From contig JAQGDQ010000032.1 in assembly GCA_030141605.1 (NCBI GenBank), positions 944,056 to 1,008,055 of the forward strand: 64,000 nucleotides of DNA, written 5' to 3'. Positions 35,362-47,896 of the stretch are shown here, piece by piece. The notes beneath the pieces were generated by a model, which saw nothing but the letters and a program-made list of their open reading frames with translations, was not told the DNA's origin and did not search any database. A program made the position numbers and the translations under genes. Each line of letters begins with the position of its first letter. Position 1 is the stretch's first letter. This stretch comes from Tubiluchus corallicola (Eukaryota; Priapulida; Priapulimorpha; Priapulimorphida; Tubiluchidae).

Positions 35362-35724
35362 CTCCCTCCTCTTTCTCTCTTTCTCGCTCTGTCTCTATCC
35401 CCTCTCTCTCTCTTTCTTCCTATTTCTCTGTTTCTCTCTCTCTTTCTTTGTGTCCCTCTCTCTCCCTCCTCTTTCTCTCTTTCTCGCTCTGTCTCTATCC
35501 CCCCTCTCTCTTTCTTCCTATTTCTCTGTTTCTCTCTCTGTTTCTTTGTGTCCCTCTCTCTCTTTTCCCTCTTTCTTGTCATTATTCCTTTACTCCCTCC
35601 TCTTTCTCTCTTTCTCGCTCTGTCTCTATCCCCCCTCTCTCTTTCTTCCTATTTCTCTGTTTCTCTCTCTCTTTCTTTGTGTCCCTCTCTCTCTTTTCCC
35701 TCTTTCTGGTCATTATTCCTTTGC
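35362..35724. repeat. Polypyrimidine minisatellite, 3 units of 100-131 bp
   Basis: Three tandem units start CTCCCTCCTCTTTCTCTC at 35362, 35462 and 35593. Units 2 and 3 are almost identical and carry an extra 3' piece ending CATTATTCCTTT that unit 1 lacks. The tract is almost pure C/T on the plus strand, so Ser/Leu/Phe-rich and Arg/Glu-rich frames over it are artefacts. Confidence 0.9.
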
Positions 35725-38117
35725 AGCTTTGTAATAAATTAAAGAGAAAGCTGGATTCAAGATTACTTTAATAATTAAATAATTTAATAATAATTACAAC
35801 GGTGTGTGCTTTCAAAAAAATAATACTGCGACTGCAATGAATTTGAAGTGAACAGGGTAAGCCTACATGGTCTTTATCTTACTGCTATCGCAAACTATTA
35901 TGTATAATCTCGCTATTGCTAACTGACCTTTTTAACGCCACATAATATTTTTGCTATCGGATCGTTATTTTTGCTACATGTGAATCAAAAATGATTATAT
36001 TCTTTTGCACAGAAATTGTTAACATCGAGTACTATAATGCTGAATCATCTTAGATGCTTACCCAACCCGTAGGCCCTTAATTGATTGGTATATTATTTAC
36101 GGGTGCAATACATACGTAGGGCAACGCTAACAAGATAATTAAATTGTCTAGAATTATCTGACTCTGTCATTTAATTAGAATTATTATCAGTAATCTATTA
36201 TGGGTAACTTTTGTACCGAATTTGGGCGAATTTGCAAGTTCTGTGTAAAATGTCGATGATGACGATAATAATGACCATGACGATGATCATGATGATGACA
36301 GCAGTGATAACAACAATGAAGTTGGCATTGTGTGTAACATTATTTTTAAGTCCGAAATAGTAAAAAATATTTGATGATGATGATGACAACGACGATAATG
36401 ATGATGATAAGGGTAATGAGGAGAAGAAGAAAAAGAAAAAGAAAAAGAAGAAGAAAGAAAGAAATTTCAGTTGCCAATAGAAATTTTGCTATATTTGAAA
36501 GACTATCACGTTGAACGATTCTCGAAATCGCTCAGCGAGAATTCAATCTTCTTACTCGTATTAATGATTATGAAGCCCAACATTAATTCACGCTTAATAA
36601 CTGCTTGGGGAGTTTGGGACATTCAAACGCAGGTGTAAGATCAGTAATAAGATTTTCCGCACAGTACATATGCTTGATTTGCGGCTCCTTCAGCCCCGAT
36701 AAGGCTTAAACTGATAAGCAAAACTTGGGATTATATGATGGTTTTTCTCAACCAAGTGGGTGACTGCGTTTTTAATAAAACCTTTTGTCTGTTTTCGAAA
36801 TGTTGTTTGACTTGCTTTTGTTGAAAGTAAATTTAGATATCAAAACAGTGGATCTTACGTTTTCAATGATTTTTCAAATAAGTATTTTCGATAATTGTAC
36901 TTTACTCTGCAGCTAAAGTAAAGAAAGGAACATGTAACGGAAAGCAAAGGAATTGGAAACTTCACTAATCCTTTTAGAAGAAGTTTGTCTTGACCAAAAA
37001 ATGATTGCGGAACAAATTGTGAAAACAAATGCTTTTTGTTACACGCTACAATAATATTAGCAACCAGACAAATGCGTGTATAATAAAGTAGTATTTATTA
37101 AACTAATTAGGAACTTAAACAAAGAAGATCAGAGCAGCATGACAGTGTAGAATGCAGAACACTCCTAAGCAATCACCAAGATTTTTGATCTACACAAACC
37201 ATATCTATGGTATTGTTACACTTTTGATCGATGATTTCAAATTTTTTTAGGAATTCCCTTTTTGTTGTTGTTGTGCAGTCCAAACTTAGACAAATATAAA
37301 ATCTACACCCTTATAATACAGCTATGCTCCTAAACTGTCTTTCCTAAAAAGAGACTGTCTTAACTAAGGCCAGTGGCCGTACACGATAAGGGGCTACAGT
37401 TCGGAAAACCGATAACTATATTTTTATAGTTAAAACCAATTTCCTATTTACTGATGACAGCTTTCCTTAGGGGTGTGCGAACCGTGAAGGCAACTTAACG
37501 GGTCCGAAAATTTAACAGAAATTTATCATTGACGAAGTAACATTCATTTTTCCTAACTTTCACTTTATATCTGCATATTAGCTTCGTAAACAGATCATAA
37601 TTAAAATATTTTCGTTGCTTCTTATTTCACTTAACCATGTATATTATATGCTTAAATTTTTATGTTTTGCGTTCATTCATATACTGCAACAATCCAATAT
37701 TAAGTATTGAAATTAATTTAGTTTTTTTCATATTTACAAACTTTGCCTTTTGTATTTTCTTTTGCTAAATGCTTCATTTAAATTAAAATATCCTGTAATT
37801 AAAAATTTTTAGGCCTCTTTGAGAGAATTTATAATAATAAAGTAATCAGTAGTAATAGCCTTTTGGCAGTTTGTTACGAGTGCACTTGTACAGTTTACTG
37901 TACTTGTTAAAGTACAAGAGGGGGGTACCTGCAGTAAAAGAAGTTTAAGAAAAATCGCCTTGAAAATATATTACTTTAAAGCAATTTTATGCACATATCG
38001 TACTCGCGTTAAACGGAATTTTTGTTTGTTTTCTTTTTAAATCTCCTGCAATGCTACTTCGATGGCGCCATTACATGACGTCACTACGCAAACGTAAATC
38101 AGGGGAAGAAAAAGCAA
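35725..38117. other. Intergenic, no gene recognised
   Basis: GAT/GAC-rich short runs at 36250-36310 and 36371-36410, then a GAA-rich stretch to 36463. No gene is supported. Confidence 0.4.
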
Positions 38118-38556
38118 TGTTAAAATATGTCCCAAAAAACTTTCCATGCAAATCTATATTACTTAGCATTTCGCTTACCTGCTGGAAAGACTTATGTAAC
38201 TAGAAATAACTATTTATAATGTTCGTGCCAATTGATAAAATGTCGCAGGCTCACCCTCCAGGGTGTATCACTCACAATCGAAAACGTATTTTTAATTCTA
38301 TTAACGAGATACAGCAATTAGAAATTTTACTTAGTAACATGTGCGATACGAATGCTCTGATTATTTTTTCAAAATCTCTCAACTTGTTACAAACGACCTA
38401 CCATTAAAATGGCTACGCCTAACGGTCATCGCAAGAATTTAAATTTACAAATTTTAAACAGCGTCGCTGCCGACGCAAGCCCTGCGTGCAAAAAGGCAGT
38501 ATGTAAGTGGTATAACATTTCAAGACGGAATTTTTAAGCTTTATGTGAGTGGAGTG
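38118..38556 (+). repeat. Dispersed repeat family 2, copy B
   Basis: Same orientation and order of blocks as 26213-26660 (see that copy). It is followed by a short palindrome of TTTTTTAAAACAC type and AT-rich sequence. Confidence 0.75.
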
Positions 38557-40280
38557 TTTTTTGTGTTTTTTAAAACACAGTGTTTTTTAAAAAACATAAA
38601 ACCTTATTTATTAGATAATATTAATTATTTATAAAATATTAAATAATATTAATTATTCATTAAATATTAAATATTTAAAGAATATATATTATTTTATATA
38701 TAGTACAACTGAACCCATATATTTTTTTAATTTTATTATAGGCGTCTTCGCTGGCATTTTTCCTTGTCTATATATTTCGTTTTATGTACACTCGAATAAA
38801 AAATGGTTTATATCAGAACAATGTAATGACAGAAGAATGGAGTATTAAAAACGAGGAAGTAGTAACGGGTGACTAATATTCTACAAAGTTATTAATTTCT
38901 TGTTGCAAGGAAGGACGCACATATTTAAGAAACCACATTTTTATTTCTATAAAAATAATCATATAAATTTAAAATTAACTTACGATTTCGCTTAATTTAA
39001 ACATAGAGAAGCCCACTCTCGTCTGAAACATTATAATCGTTTTTTGCAAGTCTCACAAGTTTTCGAACGCGTGTATCACCGACAACTAGGCTTGAAGATA
39101 GAGAAATCATTTAACTGGTGCAAGCGTAACGTACTACCCAATATCGATGATTCAAAGGTGACGTAATATCCACCTGCACAAAATACGCAAAGCGCACAAA
39201 GTGCCGAGTGGGTTGCTACAATAAATTAGTCACGTGCCGATCCAGACACCGTAGTCTAATGCACATGCGCAAACTCACATTAAATCAAAGCGAATTAGGA
39301 AAGGAACTACGAAGGTGGATCATCGTGGTTGTTGCTTATAAATTACTGTTTCTCGAATAACTTAGTAAGACTAAAATTATAATTCTTTGCATCATTTTCC
39401 TTTTATGCTATGCAAAAATAATTGGTACACTGTAGATGTAAAAAAATCTGCATATAGAAACCAGCACTTGTGAAAATTTGTGAGCTAAAAATTTTCGGAA
39501 AAAAATAACAGAGTTTTAAGAATACTATTTATTGTCTGCTGCTTACTTTTGTTATTGGTTGGTACAAATAGCATTAATATCAAATTTCTAATAAGTACCG
39601 TATATTTTGACAGATAGAGTGAGCGACATTAGCTCAAGATACCTCGACAGAAAACGTCATCAGTCGGATCATAAAATTTTCACGTGCAGGCGGTATATTG
39701 TCCATGTCATAATTGTAATTACTGTCATTAAAACGCAGACGTCGTAAACTGTGCTGTGCGTAATAAATAAATAACAATCAATTAAATAAAGTTACTGCTC
39801 GTATGATTGACTGCGTGTACCTACTATACTGTATCCCTCGGTGCGGCATTTGGGGATGATAGGGCCGATAGGCCGTTGTCACCTGATCTGCGAAATTCAA
39901 TTTCGAAAAAGAAAACTGAAATTTGGCTTTTGTGGTAAATAGGAGAAGTTTTACTGTGGTAATTCGTACATACTTCCTAATATACCTAGACTTAGTATGT
40001 CTATTCATATTATTACGAAGGTAGACAGCTTATATAGAAGAATGTGTCCCCTGAAAACATTTGGAAATGTATTTAAGAGTTTTTAAACCGAATCCCCAGT
40101 TAACCCGAATTCCTTAACTTTGTGAAAAGTCCCGAAGGCCTGCCTCTGCTGCCAGCTAAAAAACAAATAAATCCAATTATGTCTTTAGTTTTCATTCTTT
40201 TCTGGCATTTTAGCAAGACATATCAATAATTAAACTCGAAATTATGGGGTGTTTAGTGCGACTGGACGTTATTTGTGTTT
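38557..40280. other. Intergenic, no gene recognised
   Basis: Strongly AT-rich to 38740, then mixed sequence without a convincing coding region. Confidence 0.35.
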
Positions 40281-40287
40281 GAGAGAG

Positions 40288-40345
<58 letters not shown>

Positions 40346-40408
40346 TTATCATTATTATTATTATCATCATCATCATCATCATCATCATCATTATTATTAT
40401 TATTGTTA
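40281..40408. repeat. (GA)n-(ATT/ATC)n compound microsatellite
   Basis: About 60 bases of GA units are followed by ATT, ATC and ATT trinucleotide blocks. Confidence 0.9.
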
Positions 40409-40643
40409 TTCATTCATTCAAAATTAAAATTACACACAAATGTACAATATTTGCGTATATACAATGCACAGACCTCACAGACCTTCTATTTGTATTGTAC
40501 TGTAAACGGACTTTTAGAATACCACTATTTGTAAAATTTACTATTACATTATTATTATTATTATTAAACTATTACAAAAGTTTAATATGCTAGTAAGTAA
40601 TAGATCTTAATCTTCAGACTAATATAATAGCGCAAATAAAATA

Positions 40644-40870
<227 letters not shown>

Positions 40871-42043
40871 CAATAATACGAAAAAGAATTGTGTTTCTGC
40901 TACGACCTCAGGCAGTCAGTTATAAGCGGAATGAAAATTGTGCGTTTTCTTCGGAAACTGCACACTGTATAACTGAAAACACTGAAAAATAGGTTGCCTG
41001 ATCGTATAATCGTTATTTATTTACTTGACCTTGTTTTTACATTTGAGCATTAGCTCTCTGACTAAAATAACAAACTATAACAATGATGATTTATAAAAGT
41101 TATTCTAACGTTTTATGCATGCAGTTTTGCTGCTATCAAAAATAAGCGCATACCTATGAAACTAGCAATTAGTATTACAAAAAAATACATAGTAGTATAA
41201 CACGTATAGAGTGTACAGAGTGAACGACGAAACGACACGCAGAAAATGACGCAAACTATTATTAATACAAATTGCATTTATATTTATTCACGTAACTATA
41301 TTTATATTTATACACTGTAAAAATATGCAAATATACGAGAAACAAAATTGTATCTATAACTTTGTTGTACCATGATCATTTCCACTTTGGCATCTTTTTC
41401 ATGTGCTTTTCAGACGTAATTACTAACCTGTAACTAGGTAGTTCACACCGTTATTTTCCGTCGTAAAACCAACTACGTGTAGTTTCTATCATTTAACCGA
41501 TATATGCTTTTCTTTGACTTTAGAGTACATGAATTCGTAAGTCGCTTGTTGGATTTTGTCCAAATACTACATAAATCAAAACAACCTCTTTCGGATTTGA
41601 ACTCACATTCATTAGGCCCTGAACTGATGATGATGATGATGATATGAATGATGGTGATGGTGATGGTCTTTTCAGCGGCGGCGGTGGTGATGACAATAAT
41701 GATGGTGATTGTGAATTTATGAATGATAATAGGATAATAACGGTGATGATGGTTTTTATCGTCGCATTTGTCATCATCATTGCCATCAAGCGCTGTATAT
41801 GAGCGTTATTCAGAAATTTTGGTAAATGCACATGTAGCCCGATCGCAGAGCAAACCATTATTATTAGAGTTTATATCGCAGAAATTGTTGTTAATTGTTT
41901 AATCAAAACTTGGACATAGCAAAGTCTTCTTTTAAATTAATTACACTTGCACAGCTATCTGTCTGAGAATTTAGCTGCTAACAACATGAACAACAGTCAA
42001 AAATTGCCTATAACGAACAACAAGCGAGCTTCACGGTGCTCAT
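40871..42043. other. Region downstream of the F-box gene
   Basis: GAT-rich low complexity at 41625-41780. No gene is supported. Confidence 0.4.
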
Positions 42044-44067
42044 TTATGGAGAATGTAAGAACCGATATTTTTTCATGTAAAGAAGAAAGCGATCTGTATT
42101 ATAAGGAATAAATGCGCTTTCTAACAATTTGCACTGACTACATTTATTTACTGTCCTTTCATGAATCTCAATTAGACATTCCTCCTCAACCAATGACACT
42201 CTATTACAAGAAAGCAGCCAGCGATCTCTGTAATCTTCTAAACGCTCCAATTCTTCTTCAAGGACCTCATATCTGCCTCTTATGAGGCATCTGTCCAGAC
42301 ATACATTAACGCGTGAAGGAATCATTCTCCTTGCCAAAACAGCCTCTGAGATCAAAGTATCTGACAAGTCTAAACAGGATAGATTTTTTAGCAAGTGAAA
42401 GGTGTCATAGTTAAGAGCAACTGTGGGAATCATGAAATGCGAACTCTGAAGGCTGAGGTGAGTGAGACAGGGCAGACGTGAAGCCACCTGGTGGCAGAGA
42501 GGATCACTGTCAATGTTATGGAACATAAGGTGCGCTAAATGAAGGTGTGGTTCACAAGACACATTCTCGCCGCATATCTCAGCACACGTCCGAAAAGAAA
42601 CATCATCAGTTTTGGGTGGTGACAAAACATCATTGACGTCTCCGTCGGTGAACAGTTCATCAACCCTTATTTCATCGTCATCCCATCTCGACAGTGGGAG
42701 AAACTGCAAGGACAAAGAGAGTTGACGAAGTTGTGGAAGTTGATACAGGACTTTGCTCAATATCAGCGTTGAAAGACTTTTGCTGTAGCCTGTTAAGAAG
42801 AGTTCTTCTAATGGCTGGATCTTTGATAGACATGAAAGTCTACTGCCCAATGCGGTAGTCAATCCAGCCAAGTGTAAAACTGTGAGACAGTGTGAAGTCT
42901 GTAAAAAATGAAACACCGGCTCACACGGCAGGACACTTTCTATGCTAGCACAACATAACATTTTTAACCTGCTAAACTTTAGATCCTTAACAGCAGCACC
43001 TCTCAAATCCCTAGCAAAAAGACTTTTAAGGTTAGGAAACGACATATTCATCATTTCTCCAATTTGCTCTGTTACAATCTGTTTATCGAAAATCAAATTT
43101 CGAATGTCTCGCTTGTGAAGATCTTCCCACGTAGATACTTTAACATCTTTCAAATCATAGAGTTCACAAATGGAATTCCTCCACAGAATAGGTGCATCCA
43201 TCACATGTTTGACACGTGAGCACACTAACCGCAATGACCTTCGAGTGTTAGCGTCCAAATATCTGCATACAAGAAAAAGAATATCTTCTGGCAAGGAATC
43301 TAAAGTCAAGCAATGTGTATCTAGAAAAAAACAATAATCATTTTAATTTAATGCGCAATTTACGACAAATACGTAGATGAAAGCTCTCTTGGGATTCCAA
43401 ACATGTCAGGACTTCATAAAAAAGTTTTAAAAAGAATCACTTGCAGGTTATGAAGTACTAATGAATTTGTCAACTTACACGTGCATGAAGTACCGTATTA
43501 CATGCCGAACATATTTATTTTACATAGACATCGTTCTACCATGGTAAAGGCGAATGGAGAGAATGGCGACGTTTTTGAATTTTATAGTTCATTTGAACAT
43601 GTTTGTAACTATTGGTCTACTCTGTCAGAACGTGTATAAGCGCCATTTCTAGTGAACATAGCCCAATATACTTGAAAGATATTCCTTTTGCTATTGCCTC
43701 AGTTTTCACGAAAAGCAAATTGGTAGTTATTTATTTAACAGCTTGCGATCACAAATTGATGTTGATAATAAGGTGACAGTAAGCGGAAATACATGCAGTA
43801 AAAAGAAAACGAAGAAAATGCTAAAAACACAGTAATTTGATGACGACTCTACCTTGTGGGTGTGCAGCCGTCTGCATATAAATGAAGCCCAGTGGTTCGA
43901 CCTGAATCCGGATTTCACAGACACTGCAATGGGCGCTCTGTTGGTTAGAACATCTTGCTCTAGAACTTATCAGTTATTCAGAATTATCGTGTCAAAAAGT
44001 CGATAATTCACTAAGAACATTTATCAAAAAGTAAAATTTGTTAACAAATTATTGTCGTACCTGCCAT
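42044..44067 (-). CDS. F-box and leucine-rich protein, 2 coding exons
   Basis: Main exon 43320-42044 (acceptor TTTTTTTCTAG|AT) has no usable ATG before its F-box. A seven-base coding exon at 44067-44061 (ATG GCA G|GTACGA) joins in the right phase to give MADTHCLTLDSLPEDILFL and a 427-residue protein. The F-box spans about residues 9-50 (LPEDILFLVCRYLD, then LVCSRVK and LWR), the Skp1-binding module of SCF ubiquitin ligases. After it, about residues 85-345 contain irregular leucine-rich repeats (LKSLFARDL, LTVLHLAGL, LEELFLTGY, LRQLSLSL, LTHLSLQSS, LSCLDLSDT), expected to bind substrate. The tail is charged, with a Cys pair (CSQC). It most likely acts in the cytosol or nucleus as a substrate adaptor; the ortholog is uncertain. 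The tiny first exon is inferred from phase and the donor consensus. Confidence 0.8.
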
Positions 44068-46242
44068 TATTATAAGACCATTAGAATTCTGCACGATCAA
44101 AGCTGCTGATATTGCATTCTTGCTTCCAAGAATACTGACATTTACTTCTCGCAATGAACCCAAGTAATCATAACTAAATTCCAGCTAAATTTAGACTATA
44201 GACAGAAGTGAAAACGACGCACGCGCAGATCTATTTCTGTGCTTGCCCTTTAGATTTTCCTCTTTCTCACTAAGTCGCAGAGTAGCCACAAAGAGTTCAC
44301 ACCAAAAATCTTCGATGATTAAAAGCAACGATCCTCACATTTCCAACAAACAAACAAACTCATTTCATTTCAGGCGAGTCCAACAACATCACAGCACGTT
44401 TGCAATGTGCACCATGGCTTACATTATATGTGACTGTGATTATAAGTCTGCTAACCCAGTACTTTTACAAATGTTTGCATATAGTTATTTAGAAAAACTA
44501 GCACATGTTGAACTTGCACTTGGAAGTTTAAACTACAGACCCAAAGTCACGTACCGAGTGCACGCGGACAAAAAAGGAAAACGAAACTATCGGTAGAGGT
44601 AGCACAGTTTAGCAGTAGAAATGTATAGGCCTATTGGCAACGTAGATTTATTACCATGTATTACCATGACAGTATAGTACGGAGAATCAAACCTCTGAGG
44701 TCTTTACTCATCATTTTTGTTGCTCACGAACGAACGATTTTGTTAAAATATGCTAATTAGTTGCAATTTGCAAACCAAACCATATTTGTTTGTTGCGTTA
44801 AACACTGTTGATGGTGGAAAACTTTCATGAAGGGTGCAGACGCCAGAAATGCAAAATTTTAATACTCGAACTTCCCTCCATGTTAGCTCTTATTACAATT
44901 TTAAACAAGCTAACCTAAACAATATCTGAAGACAATTTTGTGCATTTGTGTTCTTTGACGTCACTACTAATCATTGGCAACACGTTGCTCTTGTTGTCGT
45001 CGTCGTCGCCGTCGCTTCTGTTCATCATTCAGAAAAATTGTATCGGTAGTCACTGCTTCTGATAAGGCACTGATGTTACCAAATATAACGTGAATAAAAC
45101 TGCATCTCACGCAAGAGCAGCTCGCGTTTTATGATGTCACGCGAAATCCACTTATCAAAATTGTGAAATTAAAATACTAATAGTCTGACGAGTTTAAATA
45201 TCTCAATAATAACTTATTACTGTTTTGAACAATACGTGTAAACATTATACAGAGGCTACTATTGTATACCAGTTATAATTAATATTATGACATATACTAA
45301 TCACATAATTAAAAAATGTAAATTCGCTTTCCACTTTTAAAAAATTGTACAAGAAAGAGTTATTTGAGTTTTATGTATAATTATATAAGATTTTTTTGTA
45401 TAATTAGTATGCCTTCGATTTTTAGTTAATGTTAACATAACGTTTTTTTTTATTTATTTGATAATTATCTTGTACACACACACGCACGCACCCACGCACG
45501 CACGCACACGCACGCACGCACGCACAGAATTAGTCTAAAACGTTTATTGGTACATCGCAGTGGTACCTGAGTGGTATACATCGCAGTGTTTGCTTTGTTT
45601 GTGTTTTGTTGAGCAGATCTTTTTTAAAGTTTTTCAATGAATGGTCATTACATGTATTATATTGTACTTATTATTTGATCTGTTTTTCATGTCGTTATTG
45701 ATACATGCAATTGACGTTTTAACATATTTTTCATTGGTAACTAGATGATTAACAAAAAAGCAAAAGGGTACGATTGTTATCTTAGTTAAAAATTTAAAAT
45801 TTCATTAAAAAACGAACAAAACAACAATTATGACTTATGTTGTCTTCTGCAATATATTGTCTATTGTAGTATAAAAGGTATTTACGTTTTCAAAACTTTC
45901 GGGAGTGCAGTGTAACATTCTTAACGCAGCTGTGTGTTACTTATACGGCTATGTATTTTATTGTTTCTGTTTTTAAAATTACATGCATTACATCTACTTT
46001 AGAATAACTATTTAGCATTTATGGAATTACACGTATATATGATTACTATAATCATATATATGTATATATACATATATAATTATATGAATATTTTATATTA
46101 CCTATAAATTAAAACGTTAATTTTTTACTTAAACATAGACAATGTATAAATATTGCACAGTTAGAATTTGATAGAAGGCCTTTCACAATGATAAACATGC
46201 TTTGCTTTCATAAATATGTTTGGTGTGGGTTTAACAAGTCCT
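44068..46242. other. Intergenic, no gene recognised
   Basis: The open frame at 44243-44596 lacks an ATG start and any domain. CGT/CGC short run at 44997-45015. TA-rich at 46040-46080. Confidence 0.4.
45472..45527. repeat. (ACGC)n microsatellite
   Basis: ACAC followed by ACGC tetranucleotide units. Confidence 0.85.
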
Positions 46243-46310
46243 GGGTTGCGTGGCCGAGTGGTTCAGATTTTGTGCTGCAACCCCGCAGCCTTGAGTTCGA
46301 TGCTAGCATC
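46243..46310 (+). repeat. tRNA-like SINE head (degenerate)
   Basis: An A-box match (TGGCCGAGTGG) is followed about 40 bases later by a B-box match (GAGTTCGATGC). A possible anticodon stem GCTGC...GCAGC lies between them with a CCC-type loop. The acceptor stem does not pair, so this is not a working tRNA gene; it is more likely a SINE head or tRNA relic. Confidence 0.5.
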
Positions 46311-46484
46311 TACCAAAGCCAAGGCATATACTCTGCATGTTTGTTCGTTATTTTGTGTGTCGCGCCCTTACCTGCGTCGTTGTAATAGCCGTCAGTCCTA
46401 ACGTTGTCTGTTACATGAGCGATGGTAAATGAATCTTTTCCCTGTCTTTGTTTAGCTGTATTAACGAAACACTGACCGACGAGG

Positions 46485-47045
46485 CTACAGCTCCAACGAC
46501 GGCACCATCAAACGAAAGATCCAGACCCACACATTTGCCATTGAGGTTTTATTTTATATAGAACGGCCCTTTTTGACGTTTTCGCAAAAAATTGCAAAAC
46601 TTATACTTCCTATTTTTAGAGAACGGGAACGCATCGGGGGTGGTGCCGGTAATGGCTGAATAGCCCGTTCGACGGTGGGTGTACAGTCATATTTAGGTTT
46701 CGCGGAAGGCCACTAATACCCGCTACGGTATTAGTATGTGCCCAAATTTTTTCAAAAAATTGCACGAACAACCTCCAAAAAAGCTTGATTTGTGCAACTA
46801 TTTGAGCATGTTGAGAAAAAATAAACACACTCGCAGGAGGACGAAACGGTCTAGAAAGTGTTTGTAGTTTCACTAGGAGAGATACATACTGAACGAAACG
46901 GTAGGGGTGTATTTCGCAGTTCTGTTTTTCCGCCCCCCCCCTCCCCTGTGCTGCACGCTATCTGGAACATCCATTGTCTTTGAGTTTGAGAAAGTTCGCG
47001 GCAGTTCCAAGCATTGTTTTCACCCGCGTTTCTACTGTGTTATAG
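46485..47045 (+). repeat. Dispersed repeat family 1, copy B
   Basis: Matches the minus strand of 24420-24800 in block order, with an additional internal stretch (about 46720-46990, including a C-rich run at 46930-46945). Noticeably higher G+C than the flanks. Confidence 0.65.
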
Positions 47046-47254
47046 ATTGTACTTACAAGTCATATCTGTGAGCCTATTATCATCTGGGAAGCACTGAACA
47101 AAACTATGTAGAATGTCCGTGCATAATTGATTATTGGTAGATGGGTCTAAGAACATTTGTTACAGCACACAGTTTCAACTTTGCACAAAATTGTTTTGCA
47201 TGGTTTTACTATCTCACCATGCAGTCTCACCATTTATTTTTAATATACTAATTT

Positions 47255-47398
47255 AATTATAAGACAGGGCAGGAGACTAGATGACCCTATGGTCCTTCCC
47301 TGCCCTGCTCCACGACTATAATTAAGTAATTTTTAAAAAACTTGTCATGTCAATCAAATTGGAGAAAATAAATGTTCTATGTCTATGTCTATGTCTAC
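47255..47398 (+). mobile_element. Probable retroelement 3' tail with (TATGTC)n
   Basis: A G/C-rich hairpin (AGGGCAGG ... CCTGCCCT) is followed by an AT-rich stretch with AATAAA and three TATGTC-type units. This layout is typical of 3' ends of LINE or SINE elements. No coding part is left. Confidence 0.4.
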
Positions 47399-47590
47399 TA
47401 TGATGCTGTGCTGTTAGTGTTGGTGTTGTAGGTGTCGTCATGATCACGGTGTGTGTGGTGTTGGTGGAGTGGTGTGGTGGGTGTAATTTAGTGTGGCGTG
47501 GTATGGGTGATGTGGTGTGAATAATGTTTTGGGGTGATAGGGTGTGGGTTGTGTGGTGGGATGATGTGGCTGATGTGTTGTAACAAAAAT
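47399..47590. repeat. GT/GGT-rich low-complexity tract
   Basis: Irregular GTGGTG and TGTGG units. The His/Thr-rich minus-strand frame across it is an artefact. Confidence 0.7.
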
Positions 47591-47784
47591 TTGTTACTTT
47601 TCTTTTGAATATATAAACTTTTGAATCTAAAAGCAACAGGCTTCCAAATCTATCATTCTTTTGATTTTATTAAGCACTTTTGTGACTGTGACCTTTGATC
47701 TTTTCAACCCAAAGTCAGTAGATGTCCAAGTCTTGCAGAGACATATTCTAGCGACAAGGTCTGTCTGCCGAGACAGATGCATGC

Positions 47785-47854
47785 AAGCACACGCACACCC
47801 TCACATGCATGCATGCACACACACAACAGATGCAAACACGCACACACATGCACG

Positions 47855-47894
<40 letters not shown>
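47785..47894. repeat. (CA)n with ATGC/ACGC blocks
   Basis: Dinucleotide CA tract of about 36 bases preceded by ATGC and CACG units. Confidence 0.9.

Positions 47895-47896
<2 letters not shown>

Noticed and set aside
35279-35771. Ser/Leu/Phe-rich and Arg/Glu-rich open frames
   Set aside because: Artefacts of the CT-rich minisatellite.
44243-44596. 117-codon frame upstream of the F-box gene
   Set aside because: Lacks an ATG start, domain or splice support.
46243-46310. Functional tRNA gene
   Set aside because: A- and B-boxes present but acceptor stem unpaired; called a SINE/tRNA relic instead.
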